Notes under the pieces: generated by a model
What the model was told of the DNA's origin: nothing
Databases searched by the model: none
What the model saw: only the letters and a program-made list of their open reading frames with translations
Position numbers and translations under genes: made by a program
Source: Bacteroides sp. 519
Lineage (GTDB): Bacteria; Bacteroidota; Bacteroidia; Bacteroidales; Bacteroidaceae
DNA length: 48,933 bases
Assembly (NCBI RefSeq): GCF_010500955.1
Contig: NZ_QVMJ01000030.1
Coordinates: forward strand, 21,966-70,898
Reading direction: 5' to 3'
Shown here: positions 40,254 to 48,933 of the stretch, piece after piece
Layout of the letters: the number at the start of each line of letters is the position of its first letter
How positions within the stretch are numbered: the stretch's first letter is position 1

Positions 40254-41428
40254 GAACAATCATAATAACCATGTTGGTACTCTTCGCAGGCATAACGCTC
40301 AATGCGCAGAATAATATCAACCCTGTATTGTCTTCGATAGAAGAGAACAATACAACCCTGAAAGCCCTCCGCGAACAAGTTGAAGCGGATAAGCTGCAAA
40401 ACAAAACGGGCATCTTCCTTGATGATCCGGAAGTGGGCTTCAATTATCTCTGGGGTAACCCTTCAAATATAGGTAATCGTACCGATTTTAGCGTATCGCA
40501 GACATTCGACATTCCCACCATTACGGGAATGAAAAGTCGGTTAGCAAACGGTAGAAACAACCTTGTGGAATGGCAGTACAAAGCCGACCGTATGAATATA
40601 TTGCTCGAAGCAAAACAATACTGCATTGAACTGATATATTACAATTCCCTGCTTAAAGAACTTTATTTGCGTCTGGAACATGCAGAAACCATTGCCAAAG
40701 GTTATAAAGACCGTATGGACAGGGGCGACGTAAGTATCTTGGAGTACAACAAAGTAAACCTGAACCTTTCTACCATACAAGGAGAAATATCGCGCATGGA
40801 AGTAGAACGTGATGCACTCCTTGCCCAGTTGAAAAGGCTGAACGGCGGTATCGACGTAGTCTTTAATGATGCAGACTACGGCAGCCGTGAGCTTCCGTTG
40901 AACTTTAACGACTGGTATGTACAAGCCGAAGATAAAAACCCGGTGTTGGCATACGTGCGTAACGAAATCGAAGTAAGCCAGAAACAGGTATCACTAAGCA
41001 AAGCGATGAACCTGCCTAAGTTTACCGCCGGATACATGAGTGAAAAAGTAGTCGGACAACGGTATCAGGGTGTGTCGCTTGGTATATCCATACCGCTATG
41101 GTCGAATAAAAATCAGGTGAAACAGGCAAAGGCATCTGTTGCTGCTGCCCAAAGCCGCGAAGCCGATACCAAGCAACAGTTTTTCAGCCAACTGCAAATA
41201 CAGTATTCCAAAGCAATGGGACTGAAAACTACTGCCGACAAATATCGTAAATCGCTGGCAAACGTAAATAATACCATCCTGTTGAAAAAAGCACTTGATG
41301 CGGGTGAAATATCCTTGCTTGATTACATGGTTGAAATGGGATTGTACTACGACAACGTAAACCAGACGCTTGCAGCCGAAAGGGATTATCAACTGGCATT
41401 TGCCGAACTTGCAGCCGTAGAACTCTAA
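40250..41428 (+). CDS. TolC-family outer-membrane efflux channel
   Basis: The 392-residue protein begins MRTIIITMLVLFAGITLNAQ, a signal peptide. It has two repeats of coiled-coil and strand (NTTLKALREQVEADKLQNKT; KSRLANGRNNLVEWQYKADR; LDAGEISLLDYMVEMGLYYD), the CzcC/CusC form of TolC proteins. It completes the tripartite pump with the two genes upstream, whose reading frames abut or overlap. Confidence 0.9.
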   Translation: MRTIIITMLVLFAGITLNAQNNINPVLSSIEENNTTLKALREQVEADKLQNKTGIFLDDPEVGFNYLWGNPSNIGNRTDFSVSQTFDIPTITGMKSRLANGRNNLVEWQYKADRMNILLEAKQYCIELIYYNSLLKELYLRLEHAETIAKGYKDRMDRGDVSILEYNKVNLNLSTIQGEISRMEVERDALLAQLKRLNGGIDVVFNDADYGSRELPLNFNDWYVQAEDKNPVLAYVRNEIEVSQKQVSLSKAMNLPKFTAGYMSEKVVGQRYQGVSLGISIPLWSNKNQVKQAKASVAAAQSREADTKQQFFSQLQIQYSKAMGLKTTADKYRKSLANVNNTILLKKALDAGEISLLDYMVEMGLYYDNVNQTLAAERDYQLAFAELAAVEL

Positions 41429-41439
41429 AAAATGATGTC

Positions 41440-41712
41440 ATGAAAAGACAGCAAAAGAAAAAAAAGAGTAAGGTCATTGCAAAGAAAAAAATGATTAGTT
41501 CAAGAGCAAAAAAATGGATTGTAGCGTTAAGTATAACCATTGGGATTACATTAGGTTTTTTGTTATGGTATTATGTAACCAGATGTCCCCATCATCATTG
41601 TTTCTTTCATAGATGGCCGTTAAAGGAAGTCTTATTCTTTGGGACTTTGTTTACACTATTACCATTTGTGTTTTTGAATGAGGAATTGTATAAAAAGAAG
41701 TATAAACGATAA
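41440..41712 (+). CDS. Small membrane protein with Cys/His loop
   Basis: The 90-residue protein has a lysine-rich N-terminus (KRQQKKKKSKVIAKKK), a membrane helix, then GFLLWYYVTRCPHHHCFFHR, and a second helix. The layout and the GFL(F/L)WYY...C motif recall the small protein at 15552 (DUF6132-like). The CPHHHC motif is a likely metal site. It lies between the efflux operon and the P-type ATPase, with short gaps on each side. Confidence 0.65.
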   Translation: MKRQQKKKKSKVIAKKKMISSRAKKWIVALSITIGITLGFLLWYYVTRCPHHHCFFHRWPLKEVLFFGTLFTLLPFVFLNEELYKKKYKR

Positions 41713-41724
41713 ATTAAAATAATT

Positions 41725-43668
41725 ATGGGAAATTGCAATGATGGGGCTTGTGTTATAGACAAGACCAAACAGGAAATGGATACCTCACAGAAAAGAGGTT
41801 ACATCCGGGCGGCTATCTCCTTTGTGATGCTGATTGCAGGCATCATCTTTTCCGCTGTCGGGCTTTCGTTCTTTGCCGATAAGTGGGTACAACTCGCATG
41901 GTATATCATCGCTTATATTCCGGTAGGCTTACCGGTGATAAAAGAAGCATGGGAAGCCATTCGCCAGAAAGACGTATTCAGCGAGTTTACATTGATGAGT
42001 ATAGCTACCATCGGGGCGTTCTTTATCGGAGAATACCCCGAAGGCGTTGCAGTAATGCTGTTCTATGCCGTAGGCGAACTCTTTCAGGATGCAGCGGTAA
42101 ACCGTGCAAAAAGGAGCATTAGTGCATTACTTGATGTCCGACCAGAAACAGCGACAGTTATTAAGATGGATAAAACTGAAATAATGTCGCCGGAGAATGT
42201 AAATGTAGGTGATATTGTGGAAGTCAAGGTAGGCGAAAGAGTGCCTCTTGACGGAATTTTACTGAATGAATCGGCATCTTTTAATACTTCGGCATTAACT
42301 GGAGAGAGTGTTCCCAGAACGATACGGAAAAATGAGGACGTATTTGCAGGTATGATACTTACCGACAATGTTTCAAGAATTGAAGTAACGAAACCATTTG
42401 GTATGAGTGCTTTGGCTCGTATTCTTGACCTTGTTCAGAACGCCACAGAAAAAAAGGCACCCGCAGAACAGTTCATACGCAAATTTGCCCGCATCTATAC
42501 TCCGATAGTGGTGGCACTGGCTGCGCTTATAGTGTTATTACCACTGGCATACTCTGCTATTAATCCGGCATTCAATTTTGTGTTGTACGACTGGGTTTAT
42601 CGTGGATTGGTATTCCTCGTTATTTCCTGCCCGTGTGCTTTGGTTATCAGCATACCGTTGGGCTACTTTGGTGGTATCGGGGCGGCAAGCCGTAAAGGAA
42701 TACTATTTAAAGGAAGCAACTATTTGGAAGCCATTACCAAAGTAAATACGGTGGTGATGGATAAAACCGGAACACTGACACAGGGAGTTTTCAAGGTACA
42801 AAAGATTGTTCCGGCAGATTTTCTGCTCGAAACAGACCTTGTGAATTTAGTGGCTTCGGTTGAAACGCAAAGTACGCATCCCATAGCGAAAGCTATTGTG
42901 GAATATGCAAAAGAGCAGAATATCGAAGTAATTAAGCCGGAGATTGTGAATGAAATCGCAGGGCACGGCTTACAGGCTTCTATCAATGGTAAAATAGTTC
43001 TTGTGGGTAATCCTAAATTATTGATAAAAAACAATGTAGAGTTCCCGCCGGAAATAGCGACTATACCCGAAACGATTGTTGTTTGCGCTATCAATGGCAT
43101 CTATTCCGGATATATTCTGGTAGCCGATGCTCCGAAAGAGGATGCAGCTACAGCCGTGAACGCTTTGCGTGAGTTAGGAATTAAGAATATTGTAATGCTG
43201 TCAGGAGATAAACAGGCCATCGTTTCGCAGCTTGCCACAGAGTTGAACGTTACGCAAGCGCATGGCGATCTGCTGCCCGAAGGAAAGGTTGAGTATGTAG
43301 AGCAGTTGAAGTCCGATCCGGGTAATAACATTGCTTTTGTAGGCGATGGGATAAACGATGCGCCTGTTCTTGCCATGAGCGACGTAGGCATTGCAATGGG
43401 TGGACTGGGTAGCGACGTTGCCATAGAAACGGCAGACGTTATTATTCAGACAGACCAACCGAGCCGGATAGCAACGGCTATAACAATAGGCAAAGCTACA
43501 CGCCGAATTGTTATACAGAATATAAGTCTGGCTTTTGGTGTAAAGCTCATTGTGTTGATTTTGGGTGCAGGAGGTGTTGCAACCTTATGGGAAGCGGTAT
43601 TTGCTGATGTTGGGGTATCGTTATTGGCGATATTGAACGCTATTAGGATTTTGAAAATGAAATTTTAA
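41725..43668 (+). CDS. P1B-type heavy-metal ATPase (Zn/Cd/Pb class)
   Basis: The 647-residue protein has the core motifs of a P-type ATPase: SCPCAL in helix 6, DKTGTLTQG (phosphorylated Asp), THPIAKAI and GDGINDAPVLAMSDVGIAMG. In the last two helices, VKLIVLI and ADVGVSLLAILNA supply the Lys and Asp-Gly of the Zn2+/Cd2+/Pb2+ (P1B-2) class. It lacks a full N-terminal HMA domain and has GNCNDGAC instead. It should export metal from the cytoplasm to the periplasm, from which the RND pump can move it out. Confidence 0.92.
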   Translation: MGNCNDGACVIDKTKQEMDTSQKRGYIRAAISFVMLIAGIIFSAVGLSFFADKWVQLAWYIIAYIPVGLPVIKEAWEAIRQKDVFSEFTLMSIATIGAFFIGEYPEGVAVMLFYAVGELFQDAAVNRAKRSISALLDVRPETATVIKMDKTEIMSPENVNVGDIVEVKVGERVPLDGILLNESASFNTSALTGESVPRTIRKNEDVFAGMILTDNVSRIEVTKPFGMSALARILDLVQNATEKKAPAEQFIRKFARIYTPIVVALAALIVLLPLAYSAINPAFNFVLYDWVYRGLVFLVISCPCALVISIPLGYFGGIGAASRKGILFKGSNYLEAITKVNTVVMDKTGTLTQGVFKVQKIVPADFLLETDLVNLVASVETQSTHPIAKAIVEYAKEQNIEVIKPEIVNEIAGHGLQASINGKIVLVGNPKLLIKNNVEFPPEIATIPETIVVCAINGIYSGYILVADAPKEDAATAVNALRELGIKNIVMLSGDKQAIVSQLATELNVTQAHGDLLPEGKVEYVEQLKSDPGNNIAFVGDGINDAPVLAMSDVGIAMGGLGSDVAIETADVIIQTDQPSRIATAITIGKATRRIVIQNISLAFGVKLIVLILGAGGVATLWEAVFADVGVSLLAILNAIRILKMKF

Positions 43669-43706
43669 TTATGCCCTGTTGGGGTTTGTACCTAAAATAT
43701 AGCCTT

Positions 43707-44555
43707 ATGAATAAACACGTCAATACTATAATCGAAAAAGTGAATGATCAGCTTGAAGCTATTGAACTGGAAGAAGAAGCCTCTTTAAGAAAAGCTAAAA
43801 AAGCAGTTTTGTTGCTAAAAGGAATTATGCAACAGCTAAAGATGAAACTGAACGATTATAAGTTCAAAAGTGATGATGAAGAAATATGTTTTTTTAAAGA
43901 GTACAAACCCCAACTTTTCAGCAAATTAATCTATTACTCGGAGATTTATAAGATAGAAACTAATCGACCGACTGGAAGTGATACGGCACAGAAAAATTAT
44001 ATAATAAGGGAATTAGACAGGATAAAAGATTATTTTGATAAAAACTTAGATTTCTACCAGTATTACAGGACAGAGAAGACTCATCTTGACCGTTATTATT
44101 TTCTTCGGGTAGAGCCGAATATTGAACTTAATGTAGATTGCTTCTACTTTGAAAGGGATAATAATTTTTCTACCAGTTTTGATTACAAAGTTTCTAAAAT
44201 ATTAGCCAATGAGATGCTCCGTATTTATCTCAATGCTGAATTAAATAAACTGGAAAAACATCCTGAAAACGAAATGGATAACTCTAAATTTCCCCGTATA
44301 AAACATACTTGGACAGGAACTAAAACAGAACTTGTCGAACTGATTTATGCTATATATGCAAAAGGAAGCATAAATTATGGAAACATTGATATTAAAGAGT
44401 TGATAGATTATTTCTGTAATGTTTTCAATACCGATGCCGGAGAGTTTTACCGCATCTATTTGAATATCAGAAACCGGAAAGAAAGCCGGACTTTATATCT
44501 TGATTCATTGCGAGATAGCCTTAACAAAAAAATGGATGATGACGATAACAGGTAA
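43707..44555 (+). CDS. rteC: RteC-family regulator of element excision/transfer
   Basis: From ATG 43707 the product is about 282 residues. The C-terminal part WTGTKTELVELIYAIYAKGS, then EFYRIYLNIRNRKESRTLYL and DSLRDSLNKKM, is the RteC signature. In CTnDOT, RteC activates the excision genes in response to tetracycline-linked RteAB signalling; no rteA or rteB is seen here. It marks the start of the element backbone after the cargo. Confidence 0.8.
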   Translation: MNKHVNTIIEKVNDQLEAIELEEEASLRKAKKAVLLLKGIMQQLKMKLNDYKFKSDDEEICFFKEYKPQLFSKLIYYSEIYKIETNRPTGSDTAQKNYIIRELDRIKDYFDKNLDFYQYYRTEKTHLDRYYFLRVEPNIELNVDCFYFERDNNFSTSFDYKVSKILANEMLRIYLNAELNKLEKHPENEMDNSKFPRIKHTWTGTKTELVELIYAIYAKGSINYGNIDIKELIDYFCNVFNTDAGEFYRIYLNIRNRKESRTLYLDSLRDSLNKKMDDDDNR

Positions 44556-44679
44556 AATGTCAGGTGGTCAATAAAAAAACAGCAGAAGTAATTATAAAAA
44601 TCAATTCATTATCAATAAGTTATGAGAAAATCAATATAAAGATGATATAAAGTTTATCTTAACGGATTTTCCCTCTTTT

Positions 44680-44713
44680 AGCCCTGAAAAACTATCATTT
44701 TCAGGGCTTTTTT
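44680..44713 (+). terminator. Terminator after rteC
   Basis: AGCCCTGAAAA pairs with TTTTCAGGGCT (11 bp) around ACTATCA, followed by TTTTTT. The rest of the 339-nt gap 44556-44894 holds the inverted repeat at 44739 and a possible promoter. Confidence 0.9.
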
Positions 44714-44738
44714 ACGTCTTTTTCTTCCAAAAATACCC

Positions 44739-44763
44739 AATGTAAAGATTCTCACTTTACATT
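44739..44763. promoter_or_regulatory. Inverted repeat before the HTH/primase genes
   Basis: AATGTAAAG and CTTTACATT are perfect 9-bp arms with a 7-nt centre, placed 132 nt before the HTH gene start. It may be an operator for a regulator of the replication or excision genes. A weak -7-like box, GAACTTTG, lies at about 44867-44874. Confidence 0.5.
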
Positions 44764-44894
44764 CCTAAAAAAACAAAACTAAAACATTCTGATTATTAGA
44801 TATTTAGAATGAAATTTCAAAAATAGTTATAGCAACTTGTCATTCTACGTTTTTGCAACTTCCGAACTTTGCATCAATTCAATAAGTAGCAATT

Positions 44895-45254
44895 ATGGAT
44901 GTCATTACAATAGAATCACAGGCATACAAAGAATTAGTTTCCAAAATTAATGCCATAGCGAAATTCGTGATAGATCATCAGGATGATGATACTACCAACC
45001 CGGACGAAATGTGGGTGGACAGTTACGAAGTTTGCACCTTTCTCAAAATCAGCGAACGAACACTTCAACGTTTGCGAAGTAACCGGATGATTTCTTATTC
45101 CATTATCTCCGGCAAATCATATTATACCATTGCTGAAATAAAACGGATGCTTACTGAGAAAAGAATCCGCAGCACCGATGAATGTATGAATGACCTTATA
45201 AATAATCATAAACTCCATGCTCAACAAAGACGAATTATTAAGACGGACGAATAA
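44895..45254 (+). CDS. Helix-turn-helix protein, excisionase/MerR-like
   Basis: The 119-residue protein has WVDSYEVCTFLKISERTLQR, a helix-turn-helix of the kind found in excisionases and MerR-like factors, followed by SYSIISGKSYYTIAEIKRML. Similar small proteins in Bacteroidota conjugative elements control excision or transfer. Its last 38 nt overlap the start of the primase gene in another frame, so the pair is coupled. Confidence 0.8.
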   Translation: MDVITIESQAYKELVSKINAIAKFVIDHQDDDTTNPDEMWVDSYEVCTFLKISERTLQRLRSNRMISYSIISGKSYYTIAEIKRMLTEKRIRSTDECMNDLINNHKLHAQQRRIIKTDE

Positions 45255-47256
45255 CGGTTTGGACGTATTCAAACACTATATCCCAGTCCAATGGAAAACA
45301 GGACGTAATTTCCTTAATCCTTTGTATGAAGACCGTAAAGCATCGTGCAATGTATATTTTGACCGTCGTAATGGCGTTTATAAAATTAAGGATTTCGGCA
45401 ATGACGATTACAGTGGCGATTGCTTTTTCTTCGTTGGAAGATTGAACGGTTTGGATTGTAGCAATGGAGCTGATTTTGTCGAAATATTAAAGACAATAAA
45501 CAGGGATATGGCATTAGGACTGGGTGATTCCGATTACTCTCATACTCCGCAGCCAATCACATCGAACAAACAACAGCCTACGCCTGAACTACCCAAAAAC
45601 AAACCGTATAATATCATTCAACAAAAATTCACTCAAAAAGAACTGGATTTTTGGAAGCAATCAGGTATTACGCCCGAAATATTGAAATACTACAAAACAG
45701 TTTCCCTGAAAGAATTTAGAAGCGAAAATAAAGACAATAAACCATTCTACTATACTTCATCAGAAAATGAGCCTATTTTCGGATATATGAGTAAACGGTA
45801 TGTGAAGATTTACCGTCCGTTTTCGGAAGTCCGTTTTTTATATGGTGGTAATATCGGGGAGAATTACTGTTTCGGACTGGAGCAATTACCCGCCAAAGGA
45901 GATACGCTGTTTATCACCGGCGGAGAAAAAGACGTGATGACACTTGCCGCTCATGGATTCCACGCTATCTGCTTTAATAGTGAAACCTCTATAATCCCGA
46001 CAGGGATCATCTACAAACTGACATTCCGGTTTAAACATATTGTACTGCTCTATGATGCAGATAAAACAGGAACAGATAGTGCGGTGAAGCATGAAAAGGC
46101 ATTGTCCGAATATGGTGTTAAACGTCTTGTACTCCCACTTTCGGGAGAAAAAAAGGACAAAGATATTACCGACTATTTCAGTAAGGGTAATAGCCGGAAA
46201 GAGTTCCGACAATTATTTCTCGATTTTCTTGATAACCTATATAATGAAACAATGACCATGCTGAAATCATGCGAAATTGATTTTAACAATCCTCCGGCAA
46301 AAGCAGAAGAAGTTATATCTGCCGGCGACGTACCACTGGGCACACAGGGTAACATACTTTGTATTACTGGCGGTGAAGGCACAGGAAAAAGCAACTATGT
46401 TGCTGCCCTGATTGCAGGTTCGATAAGAAACGACAATCGTCCCATTGATACGTTAGGCGTTGATGTACGGGATAATTCCGACCATAAAGCGGTTTTGCTC
46501 TATGATACGGAACAATCGGAAGTACAGCTTTTCAAAAATGTATCAAATCTTTTAAAGCGTGCTAAACTGGAAGAAAAACCGGAAGAACTACGGGCTTTTT
46601 CTCTTACGGGAATGTCCCGAAAAGAACGGTTACAAGCTATTGTTCAGAGTATGGATAAGTACCATTACGAATATGAGGGCATTCGCTTAGTTGTCATTGA
46701 CGGGATAGCAGATTTAGTGTCATCGGCAAATGACGAAGTTGAAAGCATCAGGATTATGGATGAACTATACAGGTTGGCAGGAATATACCGTACCTGTATT
46801 ATATGTGTGCTTCATTATGTACCCAATGGCTTGAAATTGCGTGGGCATCTTGGTTCGGAATTACAACGCAAAGCTGCTGCAATCCTTAGTATAGAACTTG
46901 ACAGCGATCCGTCAATATCAGTGGTGAAGGCGCTCAAAGTAAGGGACGGCAGTCCTCTCGACGTTCCTTTAATGCAGTTTTCGTGGGATAAAGAATTAGG
47001 TATGCACATATATATCGGAGAAAAACCACGAGAGGAAAAAGAAAAAAGGAAAGAGAAAGAACTGGCGACAGTTGCCCGTGAGATATTCGATTCACAAAGG
47101 CATCTGACCTATATAGACCTATGCGACCGCATACAGCAGATAATGGATGTAAAGGAACGTACCGCCAAAAGCTATATTAAATATATGCGAGAGAAAGATA
47201 TAATTATAAAAGATCCGTCCAATCAAAACTACTTTATGATAGGGCATATCATCTAA
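45217..47256 (+). CDS. Toprim/RepA-like primase-helicase of the mobile element
   Basis: The 679-residue protein combines an N-terminal primase-like region (LDVFKHYIPVQWKTGRNF; NVYFDRRNGVYKIKDFGNDD) and a Toprim domain (ITGGEKDVMTLAAHGF with LLYDADKTGTDSA). The C-terminal half is a RecA/RepA-like ATPase (CITGGEGTGKSNYVAALIAG for Walker A; LVVIDGIADLV for Walker B). A short winged-helix tail ends it. It should prime and unwind DNA for replication of the excised element. The start ATG is at 45217, inside the end of the HTH gene. Confidence 0.85.
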   Translation: MLNKDELLRRTNNGLDVFKHYIPVQWKTGRNFLNPLYEDRKASCNVYFDRRNGVYKIKDFGNDDYSGDCFFFVGRLNGLDCSNGADFVEILKTINRDMALGLGDSDYSHTPQPITSNKQQPTPELPKNKPYNIIQQKFTQKELDFWKQSGITPEILKYYKTVSLKEFRSENKDNKPFYYTSSENEPIFGYMSKRYVKIYRPFSEVRFLYGGNIGENYCFGLEQLPAKGDTLFITGGEKDVMTLAAHGFHAICFNSETSIIPTGIIYKLTFRFKHIVLLYDADKTGTDSAVKHEKALSEYGVKRLVLPLSGEKKDKDITDYFSKGNSRKEFRQLFLDFLDNLYNETMTMLKSCEIDFNNPPAKAEEVISAGDVPLGTQGNILCITGGEGTGKSNYVAALIAGSIRNDNRPIDTLGVDVRDNSDHKAVLLYDTEQSEVQLFKNVSNLLKRAKLEEKPEELRAFSLTGMSRKERLQAIVQSMDKYHYEYEGIRLVVIDGIADLVSSANDEVESIRIMDELYRLAGIYRTCIICVLHYVPNGLKLRGHLGSELQRKAAAILSIELDSDPSISVVKALKVRDGSPLDVPLMQFSWDKELGMHIYIGEKPREEKEKRKEKELATVAREIFDSQRHLTYIDLCDRIQQIMDVKERTAKSYIKYMREKDIIIKDPSNQNYFMIGHII

Positions 47257-47268
47257 AAACGAAATACT

Positions 47269-47577
47269 ATGTATATAGATAGAGAAAATTTTGAAGCATG
47301 GATGGAGCGTATCATGGATCGCTTCGACAAAATAGATAAAATACTTGATAAAATGAGTAAACGTAGGAATATGTTAGATGGAGAAATTTTGCTTGATAAT
47401 CAGGATTTGTGCATGTTGCTTAATGTAAGTAAACGCACCCTGCAACGCTATCGTAGTACCGGAGAACTGCCTTTTCAGACAGTTTATCATAAGACATACT
47501 ACAAAGAAAGTGATGTTCATATTTTCATCAGGGAAAACTTTAACAAGAAAAGGGGCAACAATAAGAAAAACCCGTGA
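47269..47577 (+). CDS. Helix-turn-helix protein, second copy in the backbone
   Basis: The 102-residue protein has an N-terminal amphipathic helix (RIMDRFDKIDKILDKMSKRR), then LLDNQDLCMLLNVSKRTLQR with YRSTGELPFQTVYHKTYYKE, the same HTH type as at 44895. It is 12 nt after the primase gene and is closed by the terminator at 47623. It likely controls the element's replication or excision genes. Confidence 0.8.
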   Translation: MYIDRENFEAWMERIMDRFDKIDKILDKMSKRRNMLDGEILLDNQDLCMLLNVSKRTLQRYRSTGELPFQTVYHKTYYKESDVHIFIRENFNKKRGNNKKNP

Positions 47578-47622
47578 GGGCATTACTATTTCCATATTTA
47601 TAGTTTTTATGAATTTATATTC

Positions 47623-47660
47623 AAAAGCCCGTACCGTCGTGATGACAGGCACGGGCTTTA
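47623..47660. terminator. Bidirectional terminator between convergent genes
   Basis: AAAGCCCGT at the left pairs with ACGGGCTTT at the right, with CC/GG extension. A-rich and T-rich runs outside the stem serve both the HTH gene (plus) and the helicase gene (minus). Confidence 0.9.
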
Positions 47661-47663
47661 TTT

Positions 47664-48839
47664 TTACAGTTTGAAATTTTTAGAAGAATCCTTTTTATCC
47701 ACTTTCGGCGGACTACCACCCACCGATGCAATAACAAGCCTATCGCCCATTATTTCTTTAACTCCCTGCAAAGTATTTGGCAATGGTGCATCCCGAACAG
47801 TCGATGTTTCGGTCTTGCCTTGCGACTGGTTCTGATTGGTAGTAGAAACAGTCTTATCAGGTACAGTTTCCGCTTGTCCTTCAGTTTCACTGATTGGAGT
47901 AAGTGAGAGCTGAATTTCCCTATCCAACTTTATTAACTCGTCTTTCAGGGTTTTCAGTTCCGGTTCCTTACGCCAAGTACCTTCGACTACTTCTTTCAGT
48001 ACAGGTATATCCTTTTGCAACTTCTCATTATCCGCTTGATACTTCTCCAAAAGTTTAGGCATGGTATCGAGTGCATTCAGGAAATTTTGTGCTGCGGTCT
48101 TCGGATCAGTAGCCATTACCCCGTGATTATAATTGTAGAGAATATTGCCCTCTCCCTTAATAAAGAAACGATTTTGTATAACATCGAAGCCATCTTTATT
48201 AGTGGTTTCAGATTTTACCATTAAATCAAAACCGTAAAGTGTACCAATTTTCTCATGCGCTCCATGTGTGCGGGCTTTGTCGGCTATTTCATTTAGCTTC
48301 AGCCCGACTTCTTTTGGGTTACTGCCCTGTAATCCGTCTAACTGAACAGGATTCAGGCGGGTAATACCGTCCGGCTGATGCTGAACACGGGTGTTAAACG
48401 CTTCAATATCTTTGGATATACGGCTAATAAACCCGTTGTTTTGCTCTACATTGGATATAATATCCTCCAATTTGTAACGTGATGATGACTTGCCACGCAT
48501 GAATGCCTGTCGTTCGGATTCCAAAGAAGCGATTTTCTTTTCCAATCGTGCTTTCTCCAGTAATTCGGTATTGCCGGAAAGAATTGCCACATATTCAGAG
48601 AAGTTCATACCGCCTTTTTCGTCCATACTTCCCTCGTCGATAGTACGGCTACCCAGTGAATTATTTTTCAACTGGCGAATGAAAAGCTGCTTGTTGTGAA
48701 GTAAACCGAACTTGTACGCATCTAACGATTTTTCCACAGCATAGATAAGTACATCTACTTTATTATCCGCATATAGCTTCGCAATTTCATTGCCCTTGCG
48801 AATGCCCCGACCGTCCCGCTGTTCCAAGTCTGACGGTCG
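47664..48839 (-). pseudogene. 3' exon of an SNF2-type helicase gene interrupted by a group II intron
   Basis: This is the C-terminal part of a large helicase, as in the methylase/helicase proteins of Bacteroidota conjugative elements. RPSDLEQRDGRGIRKGN contains helicase motif VI (QRDGRGIR), and a long coiled region (ARLEKKIASLESERQAFMRG) follows. The first residues of the longer frame (MLEPYEWKRSRTVL...) are intron RNA, not protein; the exon starts at 48839 with CGA CCG TCA. If the intron splices, the gene is whole; without its 5' exon and intron body in the window this cannot be judged. Confidence 0.8.
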
Positions 48840-48933
48840 ATCGGGTAGGTCAGCTCCCTTACAGGAGCTTTCCCCCCTAAGAACCGTACGTGAGCGTTTC
48901 CACTCATACGGCTCAAGCAACTCTAAGTTTCTC
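48840..48933 (-). mobile_element. 3' end of a group II intron (domains V and VI)
   Basis: Read on the minus strand, 48914 to 48881 is a 34-nt domain V: GAGCCGTATGAGTG, GAAA tetraloop, then CGCTCACGTACGGTTC. Domain VI follows, with the stem AGCTCC...GGGAGCT and the 3' end CTGACCTACCCGAT at 48840. The catalytic triad appears here as AGC/GTT-type pairing near the base of domain V, as in chloroplast-like bacterial introns. The 5' part, including any reverse transcriptase, is beyond the right edge. Confidence 0.9.

Larger units (their letters stand above)
23075..48933 (+). mobile_element. Left part of an integrated conjugative-type element (right end outside window)
   Basis: The element begins at a 3' fragment of tRNA-Asp, and the tRNA 5' part is missing here, as expected when an element inserts at the 3' end of the gene and the intact copy lies at its far end. 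Inside are cargo for metal handling (23.4-43.7 kb) and a backbone with RteC, two small HTH proteins, a Toprim/RepA-like primase-helicase, and a SNF2-like helicase with an intron. No integrase, mobilization or tra genes are in the window. The right end is beyond it. Confidence 0.75.

Noticed and set aside
37193..40399. Many minus-strand open frames across the RND pump gene
   Set aside because: The plus-strand gene is complete with all expected motifs, and the antisense frames have no start context or domain content.
48840..48920. N-terminal 27 residues of the helicase frame (MLEPYEWKRSRTVLRGESSC and on)
   Set aside because: These codons are group II intron domain V and VI sequence, so they are not part of the protein.

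Overview
The window comes from a low-GC member of the Bacteroidota, most likely order Bacteroidales. The reasons are promoter boxes of the TAnnTTTG type, TonB/STN receptors with FecI/FecR-type regulators, DUF1573, DUF4923 and DUF1460 proteins, an RteC regulator, and many small lipoproteins with a Cys at the end of a short signal peptide. I cannot fix the genus from sequence alone.

Region 1 (1-7.95 kb) is a very A+T-rich graveyard and store of candidate immunity genes: small Cys-lipidated or secreted proteins, an ankyrin protein, a MafI-like protein, a pair of paralogous small proteins with an ATGA overlap, and an M15-type peptidase. Between them lie truncated copies: a second ankyrin gene, a 98-bp piece of a lipoprotein gene, two copies of an MN(L/I)H...KLTETTNW gene head, and an M15 peptidase C-terminus. 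Two near-identical terminators (AACATCCCAAC stem) precede the two gene heads. This looks like recombination-driven turnover of effector/immunity cassettes.

Region 2 (8.0-22.85 kb) is chromosomal housekeeping: a Pif1-like helicase with HRDC-like end, a DUF6057-like membrane protein and a PD40/TolB-like lipoprotein on the plus strand. On the minus strand are a sugar-nucleotide reductase, a secreted protein, thioredoxin, a small membrane protein, a DUF1460 protein, a secreted esterase, an OPT transporter, a DUF1573 protein, a DUF4923 protein, EngB and a sodium/solute symporter.

Region 3 (23.07 kb to the right edge) is the left part of an integrated conjugative-type element. It starts at a 3' fragment of tRNA-Asp (minus strand), as expected for integration into the 3' end of that gene; the intact tRNA and the integrase should lie beyond the right edge. 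Cargo runs to 43.7 kb. It includes a RibD/DHFR-like reductase behind a strongly structured leader RNA, and an ECF sigma factor, FecR anti-sigma and TonB receptor with a His-rich loop. Two His-rich lipoprotein/DUF6769-like modules flank a five-gene operon for sugar transfer to lipid A (PAP2, GT2, LAB_N membrane protein, UDP-glucuronate epimerase-like, GT39). After these come a Fur-family regulator, a CzcCBA/CusCBA-like efflux operon and a P1B-2-type Zn/Cd/Pb ATPase. Three promoters with identical architecture (TAGGGTA, 12 nt, TGCGGT) precede the sigma gene and both His-rich lipoprotein genes, so they probably form the sigma regulon.

The element backbone follows: rteC, two HTH proteins around a Toprim/RepA-like primase-helicase, and a minus-strand SNF2-type helicase gene interrupted by a group II intron whose domains V and VI end at 48840. 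The overall picture is a metal-resistance island coupling export, periplasmic or surface metal binding, metal-linked regulation and outer-membrane charge remodelling.
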